A stretch of 64,000 nt of DNA from Methanotrichaceae archaeon (GTDB lineage: Archaea > Halobacteriota > Methanosarcinia > Methanotrichales > Methanotrichaceae): positions 116,058-180,057 of the forward strand of contig JABLXE010000005.1 of the NCBI GenBank assembly GCA_013178225.1, in the 5' to 3' direction. The notes beneath the pieces were generated by a model. It was given only the letters and a program-made list of their open reading frames with translations. It was not told the DNA's origin and did not search any database. Both the position numbers and the translations under genes were made by a program. Shown here one piece after another: positions 1 through 7,945 of this stretch. The first letter of the stretch is position 1. The number at the start of each line of letters is the position of its first letter.

Positions 1-46
1 GCAGTTTCGTTTCTCTTTTTTCGAAAATAGAGATAAACAGAGATAA

Positions 47-120
47 AGCCTCGGGCGGGATTCGAACCCGCGACCTCGTCCTTACCAAGGACGCGCTATA
101 CCGAGCTAAGCTATCGAGGC
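47..120 (-). tRNA. tRNA-Thr (anticodon GGT)
   Basis: The minus strand folds into a complete cloverleaf without an intron. The anticodon stem CGTCC/GGACG encloses the loop TTGGTAA, which places GGT at positions 34-36 and decodes ACC. The T arm is GCGGG-TTCGAAT-CCCGC. The acceptor starts GCCTCG and pairs with CGAGGC, with a discriminator U as expected for archaeal tRNA-Thr; CCA is not encoded. The seventh acceptor pair is an A-C mismatch, the only irregularity seen. Confidence 0.95.
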
Positions 121-256
121 GCCATGAGCCCCTTGTGCTCCCTATTCTTGTAGTTTTCGGTAGAGGCACGATCGGTACCCACATGGCAGCAACATCCCCC
201 TTGTGGTGCGGCCCGCACATGAGCGCGGCAGCATCGTCTTCTCCCCAGGCTGCTGC

Positions 257-1426
257 TCAACTCCCATCCGGAGGCCGCAGGATGGACTCGTAGGCCACCT
301 CAGTCCTCTTGGCTATGCGGTCCCAGCTGAACTCAGCATCGATCCTCTCGCATCCGGCGCTGGCCAGCTTCTTCATCTCCTCAGGATGGCTGAGCAGCCG
401 GTTTATGCACCAGGCAATGGACTCGGGCTGGATATAGGCCAAAAGGCCGTCATCGAAGTTCTTGACGATGGAGATCGCCTCTGTTGCCACCAGAGGCTTG
501 CAGGCATCCCAGGCTTCCAGCACTACCACCCCAAAGGGCTCATTTCTGCTGGGCATGCACACCAGGTCACAGGCATTCATCAGCTCTTCTTTGTCAGCAC
601 CGGAAGTGTAGCCCAGGAACCGGCAGGCGTCTTTTACTCCCAGCTCCGAAGCCCGACGCTCGCAATCCGCCTTCATGCCGCCTTCGCCGATGAAAACGAA
701 ACGCGCATCGGGACGCATGGAGAGAATCTTAGGTATGGCCTCCACCAGGAGGTCAGGCCCCTTCTGAAAGCTCATCCTTCCGCAAAACAGGATGACCGGC
801 GCAAGAGGGTGAATGCCCAGCCTCTCCTTGACCCGTCCCGCATCGAGGGACCGCCTCATCTTGCCCTTCATGATGCCGTTAGGTATGATGCGAATTTTAT
901 CTTCGGGAAGGGAGTAGATCCACTTAAGCTCGTCCACCATGCGCCTGGTGGTAACGATCACCAGTGATGACTCGTAACAGCCCATCCACTCCAGATGGGA
1001 GATCTGCTTGGACACACCATCTCCGAAGTTGTTGCCGTTTCGTCCCCACTCCGTGCTGTGCATGGTGAGAAACATTGGGATGGAATAGACATCCTTAATG
1101 CGTTTTAGGGCCCTCACCGGATGCCAGTCGTGCCCGTGAACTACGTCGAAATCGCCAAAGAGCCTCTGCACCGCCCCAAAGCGATCGAACATGGAGTCAC
1201 ACATTTTATCCATCTGATACAATATATCTCCAGAGCTGTCGGAATCAACCCTCTGATAGTGAACGCCATTGATCCGGTCGTAAGAGTCGAAATCGCCCCT
1301 TCGCGTGAAGATGTGTACTTCATGGCCCCTTCTGGCCAGCGCCTCTGAAATCTCGGAAACGTGTGGAGCCACGCCGCCAACCTTAACTGAATACAGGCTC
1401 TCCCAGGAGAACATTCCAATTCGCAT
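257..1426 (-). CDS. GT-B glycosyltransferase (GT4/GT5-like, starch/glycogen synthase-type fold)
   Basis: A protein of about 389 residues with a two-domain GT-B layout. The N-terminus carries the acceptor-domain signature KVGGVAPHVSEI, and the C-terminal nucleotide-sugar domain holds an E-x7-E motif (EPFGVVVLE) near residue 300. It would transfer a sugar from a nucleotide donor in the cytoplasm. Its neighbours (a second GT-B enzyme, GT3 glycogen synthase, galT) suggest storage or surface polysaccharide synthesis, but the acceptor cannot be read from sequence. A TTG directly precedes the chosen ATG at 1426; a GGTGA-like ribosome binding site lies about 5-9 bases upstream. It is separated from galT by about 180 bp, so it may have its own promoter. 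Confidence 0.85.
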   Translation of the reverse strand: MRIGMFSWESLYSVKVGGVAPHVSEISEALARRGHEVHIFTRRGDFDSYDRINGVHYQRVDSDSSGDILYQMDKMCDSMFDRFGAVQRLFGDFDVVHGHDWHPVRALKRIKDVYSIPMFLTMHSTEWGRNGNNFGDGVSKQISHLEWMGCYESSLVIVTTRRMVDELKWIYSLPEDKIRIIPNGIMKGKMRRSLDAGRVKERLGIHPLAPVILFCGRMSFQKGPDLLVEAIPKILSMRPDARFVFIGEGGMKADCERRASELGVKDACRFLGYTSGADKEELMNACDLVCMPSRNEPFGVVVLEAWDACKPLVATEAISIVKNFDDGLLAYIQPESIAWCINRLLSHPEEMKKLASAGCERIDAEFSWDRIAKRTEVAYESILRPPDGS

Positions 1427-1429
1427 CAA

Positions 1430-1610
1430 TTCACCGTTATAAATTGCAATATGCAGCCTAGATCAATTCTTAGTACACTGCGATCAATCTCGGGACAGCA
1501 ATCAACCAACATGATGGCCGCGAACCGACCCGCTAAGAAATCCCTGATGTTGGGGACGAACATTGCCATTAAATTATCAGCCCGATAATTGATTAATCTT
1601 TCGGTTTTCG
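1430..1610 (-). promoter_or_regulatory. Candidate promoter region for the 257-1426 glycosyltransferase
   Basis: This 181-bp gap between two minus-strand genes contains, on the minus strand, a BRE-like ACCGAAA followed by the A+T-rich stretch GATTAATCAATTATC (about 1575-1600). That would allow independent transcription of the distal glycosyltransferase. Only pattern similarity supports it. Confidence 0.35.
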
Positions 1611-2570
1611 CTATGCCTGAGAGAGTTCGCTGGCTGCAATTTCCGGCGGAACGGGATTTATGAAGATTCCAGTTCCCTTTTCAAAGCCTGCTATCTTGGT
1701 GATCACCGGCTGGACTCTGATGCTCATGTGATAGCCCGATGAAAGCTGAAAGATCATGCAATTGTAAGGTGGGTCGTCCAGAAGGATTTTCAGACGCCTC
1801 AGGACGTCGCCCAGCAAAGACGCGAGATCATGTCTTGCCGGATCATCCACCTCCTGAAGATTGCTGATACAGGCCTTAGGAAGCAGCCAGATCTCGTAAG
1901 GGCTCATGCTATAATAGGGAGCAATCGCTATCCATCTGCGGTTCTGCTCGATCAGACGCCTTGATGCGGCCTCTCGCTCGACTATATTGCAATAAGGACA
2001 GAAGCCCGATTGAGAGATAGCCGAGACCTCCCGCAAAATGGCAGGAGGGATCACCGGAAGGGTCACCAGCTGGGTGTGGGTGTGGCTGAGCGACGCTCCG
2101 GCCCGGTCGCCCCAGTTCTTGAAGATGGAAACGTAAGCCGTTCCGGAGTCTTGACAGTGATACATGTACCGGTTACAGTAGACCCGGATCAGAAGCTCCA
2201 GCTCGTCCTGGCTGAAGTCTGCCGGGCTTTTCTCGTGATCCGGTGACTCGACGATCACCTCGTGCCTCCCCCTTCCGGGAAGCGCAATCCATTCAATGGA
2301 CGGAGGAAGCGGCTCGGGCACCATTGCGGCATACAGGTTCTGAAACACCCGTGCGCTCCAGGGACGGACCCTGTCGCCCTCAGAATCGGCCAGGATGCCG
2401 CCGTCCGTGTAGACCGCCGTTGCCGGTGGGGTCTGATGCTCATTTCCGGGGCAGAAAGGGCAGGTCGACGAATCGCCCCGAAAACTCTTCTCCTTTTTGA
2501 AGTCTGACGGCCTCTTTCTGCGCTCAGTGGAGATGATGCAATACTCGTCCAGGAAATAGTGCCGCCTTAT
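1611..2570 (-). CDS. galT: Galactose-1-phosphate uridylyltransferase (GalT, HIT superfamily)
   Basis: About 320 residues matching GalT. It has the N-terminal block RRHYFLDEYCIISTERRKRP, a zinc-type CPFC motif (CPFCPGN), a second CPYC motif, and the region before the HIT-like active site (SLSHTHTQL). It exchanges UMP between UDP-glucose and galactose-1-phosphate (Leloir pathway), feeding UDP-glucose to the neighbouring glycosyltransferases. The start is a problem. The conserved N-terminus begins at about 2570-2585 and overlaps the stop of the upstream gene, but this frame has no ATG, GTG or TTG nearby. Candidates are ATA at 2570 (overlapping the TAA) or ATT at 2585, which follows GAGGGGGC. The frame stays open to 3068, but that extension lies antiparallel-free inside the upstream gene and is not GalT-like. 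Confidence 0.85.
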   Translation of the reverse strand: MRRHYFLDEYCIISTERRKRPSDFKKEKSFRGDSSTCPFCPGNEHQTPPATAVYTDGGILADSEGDRVRPWSARVFQNLYAAMVPEPLPPSIEWIALPGRGRHEVIVESPDHEKSPADFSQDELELLIRVYCNRYMYHCQDSGTAYVSIFKNWGDRAGASLSHTHTQLVTLPVIPPAILREVSAISQSGFCPYCNIVEREAASRRLIEQNRRWIAIAPYYSMSPYEIWLLPKACISNLQEVDDPARHDLASLLGDVLRRLKILLDDPPYNCMIFQLSSGYHMSIRVQPVITKIAGFEKGTGIFINPVPPEIAASELSQA

Positions 2571-3784
2571 CTCCGGCGTTCCAATGCCCCCTCGTACAGC
2601 GTAAGCGTCCGCTCGGCGGCCTTTTGCCAGGTGAAAAGAGAAAGCACTCGCTTGCGGGCATTTTGTCCCCATCCCTCGATCTTTTTCGGGTCGTCCAGCA
2701 GCAAGTTGATTCCCCAGGCGATGTCCTGCGGGCTGCGCCCGTTTACGTGAACTCCGGTGGGCTTTTCCGCGGCGGGATTTTCCACGATCTCCGCTAGGCC
2801 GCTGGTGCCGGCAGCACCAACCACTGCCGGTTTGGCCATAGCGGCAGCCTCCAGGCCCACTATGCCGAAAGGCTCGTAAAGGCTCGGAAAGACGCAGATA
2901 TCCGCCAGCGCGTAATGCAGCATCTTCTCCTGCGGGCTCAGGAAATCCGTAACAACGGTTGCCAGGCCGGAAGCCTCTGCCTCCTTGGCCGCATGTTCCA
3001 GCGATCCCTTGCCGACCACCAGCAAACGGGAACGGGGATGCTTCTCGACAACATCCGACATGGCGCAAAGAAGCTGGAGTACACCCTTGACCGGCTCCAG
3101 CCGCCCCACGAAGAGAATTACGGGATCGCCCTTCGAAAAGCCGTATCGTTCCCGCAATGCCTGCAGATCCTCCTCTTCGGCCCGTGCGGGATCGAAGAAC
3201 TCTGCATCCACGCCGTGGTAGCAGACTCCGATCTTCTCTTCTGCCACACCCAGGCCCACCAGCTCTCGCTTCATGGCTTCCGAGACCGTCAGCACCAGAT
3301 CGGCCACCTCAGCGCCTCTTTTTTCCAGCGCCACCAGCTGGGAATTGGGGTGCTCGGACCGCCCCGCCTCCAGGCCGTGGACGTGATAGATCATGGGAAG
3401 GCCCTTCCTCCTGGCGGCCATGCCCCCGAAAAGGCTAAGCCAGTCATGAGCGACGCAAAGGTCGAAAGGCCCTTCCCTCAGCAGGTCTGAGGCCGCCAGC
3501 TGGTTGTAGCTTAAGAGATCAAACAGAAATGAGAGGCCTTCACCCCAGGCCAGGCTCTCCGGTGAGAGAAATATCTCCAGGCCGTCTCTCATGGGAACAG
3601 GCGTCTCCCGAAATACCTCCACCCCGCCAGAGTCCTCGTAGCCCTTCAGCTTACCGTCCCCCCAGCTAAAAACCGATACCCTCTGACCTAAGCGGCTCAG
3701 CTCTCTGGAGATCAGGTCTACGTACACACCCAGACCGCCGTAAACCAAAGGCGGATACTCCATGCTCAGATATGCTATTCTCAT
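2567..3784 (-). CDS. Glycogen/starch synthase-like glycosyltransferase (GT4/GT5)
   Basis: A protein of 405 residues starting MRIAYLSMEYPP, with the GGLGVYVDLISREL acceptor loop typical of GT5-like enzymes and the E-x7-E motif EPFGIVGLE near residue 300. The frame extends 35 codons further upstream, but the GT-B first beta-strand begins at the ATG at 3784, preceded by GGATGCGATAAGA. It lies 23 bp downstream of glycogen synthase and overlaps galT by a few bases, so the three are almost certainly co-transcribed. It probably elongates an alpha-glucan using a nucleotide-glucose donor. A trehalose- or sucrose-type transferase role cannot be excluded. Confidence 0.85.
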   Translation of the reverse strand: MRIAYLSMEYPPLVYGGLGVYVDLISRELSRLGQRVSVFSWGDGKLKGYEDSGGVEVFRETPVPMRDGLEIFLSPESLAWGEGLSFLFDLLSYNQLAASDLLREGPFDLCVAHDWLSLFGGMAARRKGLPMIYHVHGLEAGRSEHPNSQLVALEKRGAEVADLVLTVSEAMKRELVGLGVAEEKIGVCYHGVDAEFFDPARAEEEDLQALRERYGFSKGDPVILFVGRLEPVKGVLQLLCAMSDVVEKHPRSRLLVVGKGSLEHAAKEAEASGLATVVTDFLSPQEKMLHYALADICVFPSLYEPFGIVGLEAAAMAKPAVVGAAGTSGLAEIVENPAAEKPTGVHVNGRSPQDIAWGINLLLDDPKKIEGWGQNARKRVLSLFTWQKAAERTLTLYEGALERRR

Positions 3785-3807
3785 TCTTATCGCATCCTGC
3801 TTGACGG

Positions 3808-5592
3808 CTAAGCTGTGAGGTTCTTGTAGTACTCCAGCACCGGCTCCTTCCAGCTGAACTGCTTGGCTAGGGAGAAGGACTCCTCGCACAAGAGCCTGTA
3901 TTTGACCTCGTCCTCCAGGTAGGTCCAGGTGAAGTAGTCCATAGCCAATGCATAGTCCATCACCATCTCCTGGGGCTGCTGCTCCATATTGTCGACCACG
4001 ATCACCCCGCCCAATCCCGATACGCGTCTCTTGATCTTCTTGAGGGCATCGGAAAAGCCTGCAGCCCTGCTGACGATGCTGGGGGTACCCTCCCGTCCGG
4101 CCTCAAGGGCCGTGAGCAGGAAGGGCTCGTATTGAGAGGGGAATATCCCCGCCACACAGCCGGCCATGATCTCATCGGCTTTCATGCCCAGGCCGCCGTC
4201 GTCAGGTCCCACCCACTGCGGATAAAGCATGGCAGCGACCAGCCTCTTTCCCGAGATCAGCTCTCTCTCATCCAGCCCTCGATCCTTGATCATATTCTCG
4301 AGCCGGATCTCATCTCCCACCAGCACCTCGGGGGTGAGATTGACAGGGAAGCCCTCGGGCAGCTTTTCCTTGAGCTTAGGGCCGTGAGCGGTGATCAGGA
4401 AGCACACCACACGCACCTCTTCTACATGGCGCTGTCCGATCAATCTGTGTTTCAGGAGGTGATCCTGCAACACCAGGCCGTCGATCAGCTGGGGGTATCC
4501 CTTATTCTCCACTTCAATTCTGGATATGGTGAAGATGGGAATTACATTTTCGGGATCGATGGACTTGCCATCGTGAAACTTGAACAGGTTCTCGGATACG
4601 AACTTCTGCATCCGCGCTCTGCAGCGATCCTTCTTGGCCCAATCGATGTCCTCGCATTCTACGTCTATTCCGTTTCTAACCACGACTCCCTTCATGTGGT
4701 AGAAGAGCATGGCCTCCTTCATGGTGGAGTCGCCGACGAAAGTGACCACGTCCGCATAGCGAGCCAGCGACTCCAGGGTCGCAAAGCCCATAGGAGTTCC
4801 AGGATCCATCTTCGAGTCCCCGGAGAGAATCTTGGCCAGAGATCTGTGGCCTGCGGTTCTGCCAGGAACGGTGGCATGCAGAGTGGCCATGGTTCTCACC
4901 GGCACGCCGAGCTTTTTCAGCCTGGCTATGGCATAAAAGGCTCCGAACTCATGACAGTGCAAAGAGACGCGGATCTTGGGCATCACCGATTTGGCGAACT
5001 CCGAGACCGCTTCATCCTTGTATTTTTCCGTCAGGTCCTCGTGAGTGAGGGACAGACCTCTCACCAGCTCCGAGACTGCATAGGAGAGATTCAGATAGTG
5101 GTTGTACTCACCACCGTAGTTGGCCCTCTCGTACACCATGGAGTCCAGGCCCAGAAGCTGATAGGCCTCGGTCTTGACGGCATTGTTGAGGGTCAACTGC
5201 TGGCCTTTCCAGGCGATCATGTGGGATTGGAAGTTATTGGTGTTAAAGAGGAGGTATTGAACTGCAATGCCCTCAATCATCCTTTTTGCGCCCACCACCT
5301 CTATCCCCTGCGAGGCCAGGCCAGTCAGCACTGATTGCAGATCCGGTCCGGGGTCCAGCTTATCCAGCGAGGATATGTCGGTAACCCGGTTCTTGCTGGT
5401 ATGCCAGTCGGACCCGGGAGAGGGATAGTAGGGGCCGGCTACCAGTATCTTGGTATCTCGGTCGATTTCCCCCCTGGCCGCCAGCCTGGCCAGGGTCACG
5501 GCCTCAGCATCGATCACGTTCCAGATGCCGCCCAGCTTGTTGGAGACGGGACCCCCTTCCTCGGCGGCCAGAACCAGCCATCGCTCAATCAT
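3808..5592 (-). CDS. Glycogen synthase, GT3 (eukaryotic GYS-like) family
   Basis: About 594 residues. The N-terminal EEGGPVSNKLGGIWNVIDAE is the nucleotide-sugar loop of GT3 glycogen synthases. A C-terminal E-x7-E motif (EPFLLTALE) is followed by the GREGTPSIVSR block. The family transfers glucose from UDP-glucose (sometimes ADP-glucose) to the growing alpha-1,4-glucan. I place the start at ATG 5592 (MIERWLVLAAEEGG) because a GAGGT ribosome binding site lies 8 bases upstream; an in-frame ATG 16 codons earlier falls inside the preceding gene. The gap to the KaiC-like gene is 10 bp. No regulatory phosphorylation tail of the animal type is visible. Confidence 0.92.
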   Translation of the reverse strand: MIERWLVLAAEEGGPVSNKLGGIWNVIDAEAVTLARLAARGEIDRDTKILVAGPYYPSPGSDWHTSKNRVTDISSLDKLDPGPDLQSVLTGLASQGIEVVGAKRMIEGIAVQYLLFNTNNFQSHMIAWKGQQLTLNNAVKTEAYQLLGLDSMVYERANYGGEYNHYLNLSYAVSELVRGLSLTHEDLTEKYKDEAVSEFAKSVMPKIRVSLHCHEFGAFYAIARLKKLGVPVRTMATLHATVPGRTAGHRSLAKILSGDSKMDPGTPMGFATLESLARYADVVTFVGDSTMKEAMLFYHMKGVVVRNGIDVECEDIDWAKKDRCRARMQKFVSENLFKFHDGKSIDPENVIPIFTISRIEVENKGYPQLIDGLVLQDHLLKHRLIGQRHVEEVRVVCFLITAHGPKLKEKLPEGFPVNLTPEVLVGDEIRLENMIKDRGLDERELISGKRLVAAMLYPQWVGPDDGGLGMKADEIMAGCVAGIFPSQYEPFLLTALEAGREGTPSIVSRAAGFSDALKKIKRRVSGLGGVIVVDNMEQQPQEMVMDYALAMDYFTWTYLEDEVKYRLLCEESFSLAKQFSWKEPVLEYYKNLTA

Positions 5593-5602
5593 TTCGTGGA
5601 CC

Positions 5603-6334
5603 TCACGGGTAGGGCGAGAGATTCGAGATGGATAGCCCATCGTCGGATATGTCCAGCACTCTAATGGAGTTGGTGATCTTGGACCCGCGCATCTTCATGA
5701 TGAAGATGGACCTGATCAGCGAGTTTCCGATCCGCTCTCGATTCAAGATCGTGGCGGAGTCGGCACCGTACTCCAGGTACTGGTTCATGCCGAAGGCCGT
5801 TCCAATGGTAATTACGGACGTCGTGCCGCTGGTGCGCAGGCTCCCAAAGAGGTCATCTACCAGAGACCTGACCTTGAAGGGAGATTCAACCGATAGGAAA
5901 AGAGCGGTCAGGTCGTCAATAAAGAGCCGCTGGGGCTTGAAATCCTGGAGCTTTCGCTCCACCATCTTGCGGAAGTTTATCAAAAACTCCACCGGATCGA
6001 CCTCGATGCTCTTCTGCAGCCTCAGCACCGGATCAGTGACGTCCACTATGCTCAGCTTGCCCTGCTTTTCCAGGTCGGACAAGTCCCATCCAAAGGAGGA
6101 TCGCATTTCCCTCTTCAGAAACTCGGCGGTCTCTGAAGGCGTGATTATCATCCCCTTCTCCCCAATATCAGCACCGTAATAGATGTACTGACTGGCAAAG
6201 ACGGTCTTGCCCGAACCGGACGGCCCGGTTATGGTATTAACAGTTCCCCGGTGGAAGCCACCATCCACCATTTCATCAAAGCCGGGAATCCCGGACTTGA
6301 CCCTGGGAAACTCATCAGGTTGACTTGTTGCCAA
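5603..6334 (-). CDS. KaiC-like RecA-superfamily ATPase (single domain)
   Basis: A protein of 243 residues with Walker A GPSGSGKT (residues 37-44), preceded by the KaiC/GvpD-type entry SGIPGFDEMVDGGF. A hydrophobic strand ending in IDDLTALF supplies Walker B. Archaea encode many such single-domain KaiC-like ATPases, usually with unknown signalling roles. It heads an operon with glycogen synthase, as the first gene 10 bp upstream of it, so a role in sensing or regulating polysaccharide metabolism is an inference from position. It faces the GH57 amylase divergently across a 126-bp promoter region. Confidence 0.85.
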   Translation of the reverse strand: MATSQPDEFPRVKSGIPGFDEMVDGGFHRGTVNTITGPSGSGKTVFASQYIYYGADIGEKGMIITPSETAEFLKREMRSSFGWDLSDLEKQGKLSIVDVTDPVLRLQKSIEVDPVEFLINFRKMVERKLQDFKPQRLFIDDLTALFLSVESPFKVRSLVDDLFGSLRTSGTTSVITIGTAFGMNQYLEYGADSATILNRERIGNSLIRSIFIMKMRGSKITNSIRVLDISDDGLSISNLSPYP

Positions 6335-6460
6335 AATAACCGCTCCCTCATCATTTAAACGCGATAATTGTGCCTCGATCCTTATATAATTTCATTACAA
6401 AAGTAGTTAGTCCTTTCGGTAAATGACAAATGCGAAGGATGTAAATATTTTAGAGGCCAA
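6335..6460. promoter_or_regulatory. Divergent promoter region between glycogen synthesis and degradation operons
   Basis: The gap holds a TATA-like TTATATAATTTC around 6380-6392 that can be read on both strands (AATTATATAAGG on minus, serving the KaiC-like/glycogen synthase operon). A further TATA-like GTAAATATTTTAG lies just before the amylase. Synthesis and breakdown operons therefore share one control region. Confidence 0.6.
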
Positions 6461-7945
6461 TTGAAGTATTATATGACCGATGTATCCCTCTGCTTTGAGG
6501 TTCACCAGCCTCTGCGATTGAAAAAGAATTTCTTTTGGGAGAAGTCGATCTTCAAGAGGAACATCCCCGGCCTCTTGGAATTCTATTTTGACGACGGAGA
6601 AAACAGGCGGATTTTCGATCGCGTCTCCTCCAAGTGCTATCTGCCGGCCAACCGGGTTATTTTGGACTGCATCCGCAAGTTTTTGCACACGGAGCGGCCC
6701 TTCAAGGTTGCCTACAGCTTGTCAGGTGTTTTCCTGGAACAGTGCCGGCGGTACAACCCCCAGGTTCTGGACTCATTCATAAAGCTGGTTGATAGCGGCG
6801 GCGTGGAGCTGATGGAGCAGACCTACTATCATTCGCTGGTAAGCCTCTTTGACTCCCCGGCAGAGTTCTACGAGCAGGTGAAGATGCACCGAGAGCTGAT
6901 CTGGGACATATTCGGAACCAGGCCCCAGACTTTCGAGAACACCGAGCTGATCTACAGCGACCGGATCGCCGAACTGGTTGCGCCCCTGGGATACAAGGCC
7001 ATCTTCACCGAGGGAGTCATCGCCGATCCCAACTATGTGTACAAAGCCCAGGATCAGGATCTGGCCCTGCTGCTCCGCAACTACCAGCTCACCGACGACA
7101 TAGGATTTCGGTTCTCTTCCCGGTGGTGGGAAGAGTATCCGCTGACCGCCGACAAGTACGCAGCCTGGCTGGCAAATACGCCCGGCCAGTGCATCAATCT
7201 GTTCTGCGATTACGAGACCTTCGGCGAGCACCAATGGGAGGAGACCGGGATATTCGAATTCCTGCGCCACCTCCCACAGGCTGTCCTGAAGTGGGACAAT
7301 TTGCGGTTCTCCACTCCCGCCGAGCTGGCCCGTCAGTACGCTCCGGAAAGAGAGCTGAGCGTGAAGGAGCCCGTTTCCTGGGCGGACCTGGAGAGGGATA
7401 CCAGCTGCTGGCTGGGAAACTCGCTGCAGCAGGCCTGCTTTCTTTACTTAAAGCAGCTGGAAATGCCGGTGAAGGAGAGCCAGGACCGGATGCTTATGGA
7501 GATCTGGAGGCTTTTCGGGCTCTCGGATCATCTTTACTACATGTTCACCCACGGTGGGGGCCCGGGCGAAGTGCACAGCTACTTCAGCCCTTACGGCAAC
7601 CCCTACGACGCAGCGGTGACCTACTTCAGCGTGCTGGCCGACTTTCACAGCCGCCTGAAGGACGAACTGGTGCTGGCCGATCAGCCCTTTCGCTTCGCCA
7701 CCGGAGTAGACGAGTTCACAGGACAGGAGGCCTGGAGCCTGGCAGGACTCCTCCGGATAATGCCCGATGTGGAGGCAAGCTCGCTCGAATATCACACCAG
7801 GCGAGGAGATCTCACCTCCTGGGCTCGATTCAGCCTGAGACGGGAGGAACTGGCCGATAGAATATCGAAATTGTCAAGCCTCAAGGGCGAGGCTTTGAGA
7901 GAGGGGCTGCTGCGGGCGGCGGCCTCCGCCCTGGAGGAGAGATGA
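6461..7945 (+). CDS. Glycoside hydrolase family 57 alpha-amylase-like enzyme
   Basis: About 494 residues. GH57 signatures are present: the N-terminal FEVHQPLRL (motif 1), and DYETFGEHQW around residues 250-260, which carries the catalytic Glu nucleophile. The family hydrolyses or transfers alpha-1,4-glucan chains in the cytoplasm. Two starts are possible: TTG at 6461, four bases after GAGG, or ATG at 6473 (MTDVSLCFEVHQP). The ribosome binding site spacing does not decide. The stop overlaps the start of the debranching enzyme (ATGA), so the two form a glycogen-degrading pair divergent from the synthesis operon. Confidence 0.9.
   Translation: MKYYMTDVSLCFEVHQPLRLKKNFFWEKSIFKRNIPGLLEFYFDDGENRRIFDRVSSKCYLPANRVILDCIRKFLHTERPFKVAYSLSGVFLEQCRRYNPQVLDSFIKLVDSGGVELMEQTYYHSLVSLFDSPAEFYEQVKMHRELIWDIFGTRPQTFENTELIYSDRIAELVAPLGYKAIFTEGVIADPNYVYKAQDQDLALLLRNYQLTDDIGFRFSSRWWEEYPLTADKYAAWLANTPGQCINLFCDYETFGEHQWEETGIFEFLRHLPQAVLKWDNLRFSTPAELARQYAPERELSVKEPVSWADLERDTSCWLGNSLQQACFLYLKQLEMPVKESQDRMLMEIWRLFGLSDHLYYMFTHGGGPGEVHSYFSPYGNPYDAAVTYFSVLADFHSRLKDELVLADQPFRFATGVDEFTGQEAWSLAGLLRIMPDVEASSLEYHTRRGDLTSWARFSLRREELADRISKLSSLKGEALREGLLRAAASALEER

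Noticed and set aside
2571..3068. Upstream extension of galT to a 485-codon frame
   Set aside because: The extension lies inside the glycosyltransferase gene in another frame, is rich in Gly/Arg, and adds nothing like GalT.
4132..5334. Long plus-strand open frame opposite glycogen synthase (and similar ones at 203-967, 27590-28090, 19405-20361, 58300-59082, 61795-63036)
   Set aside because: They lie antisense to well-supported genes, have no ribosome binding sites, and their composition (His/Gln/Leu/Arg-rich) is that of a complement of real codons.
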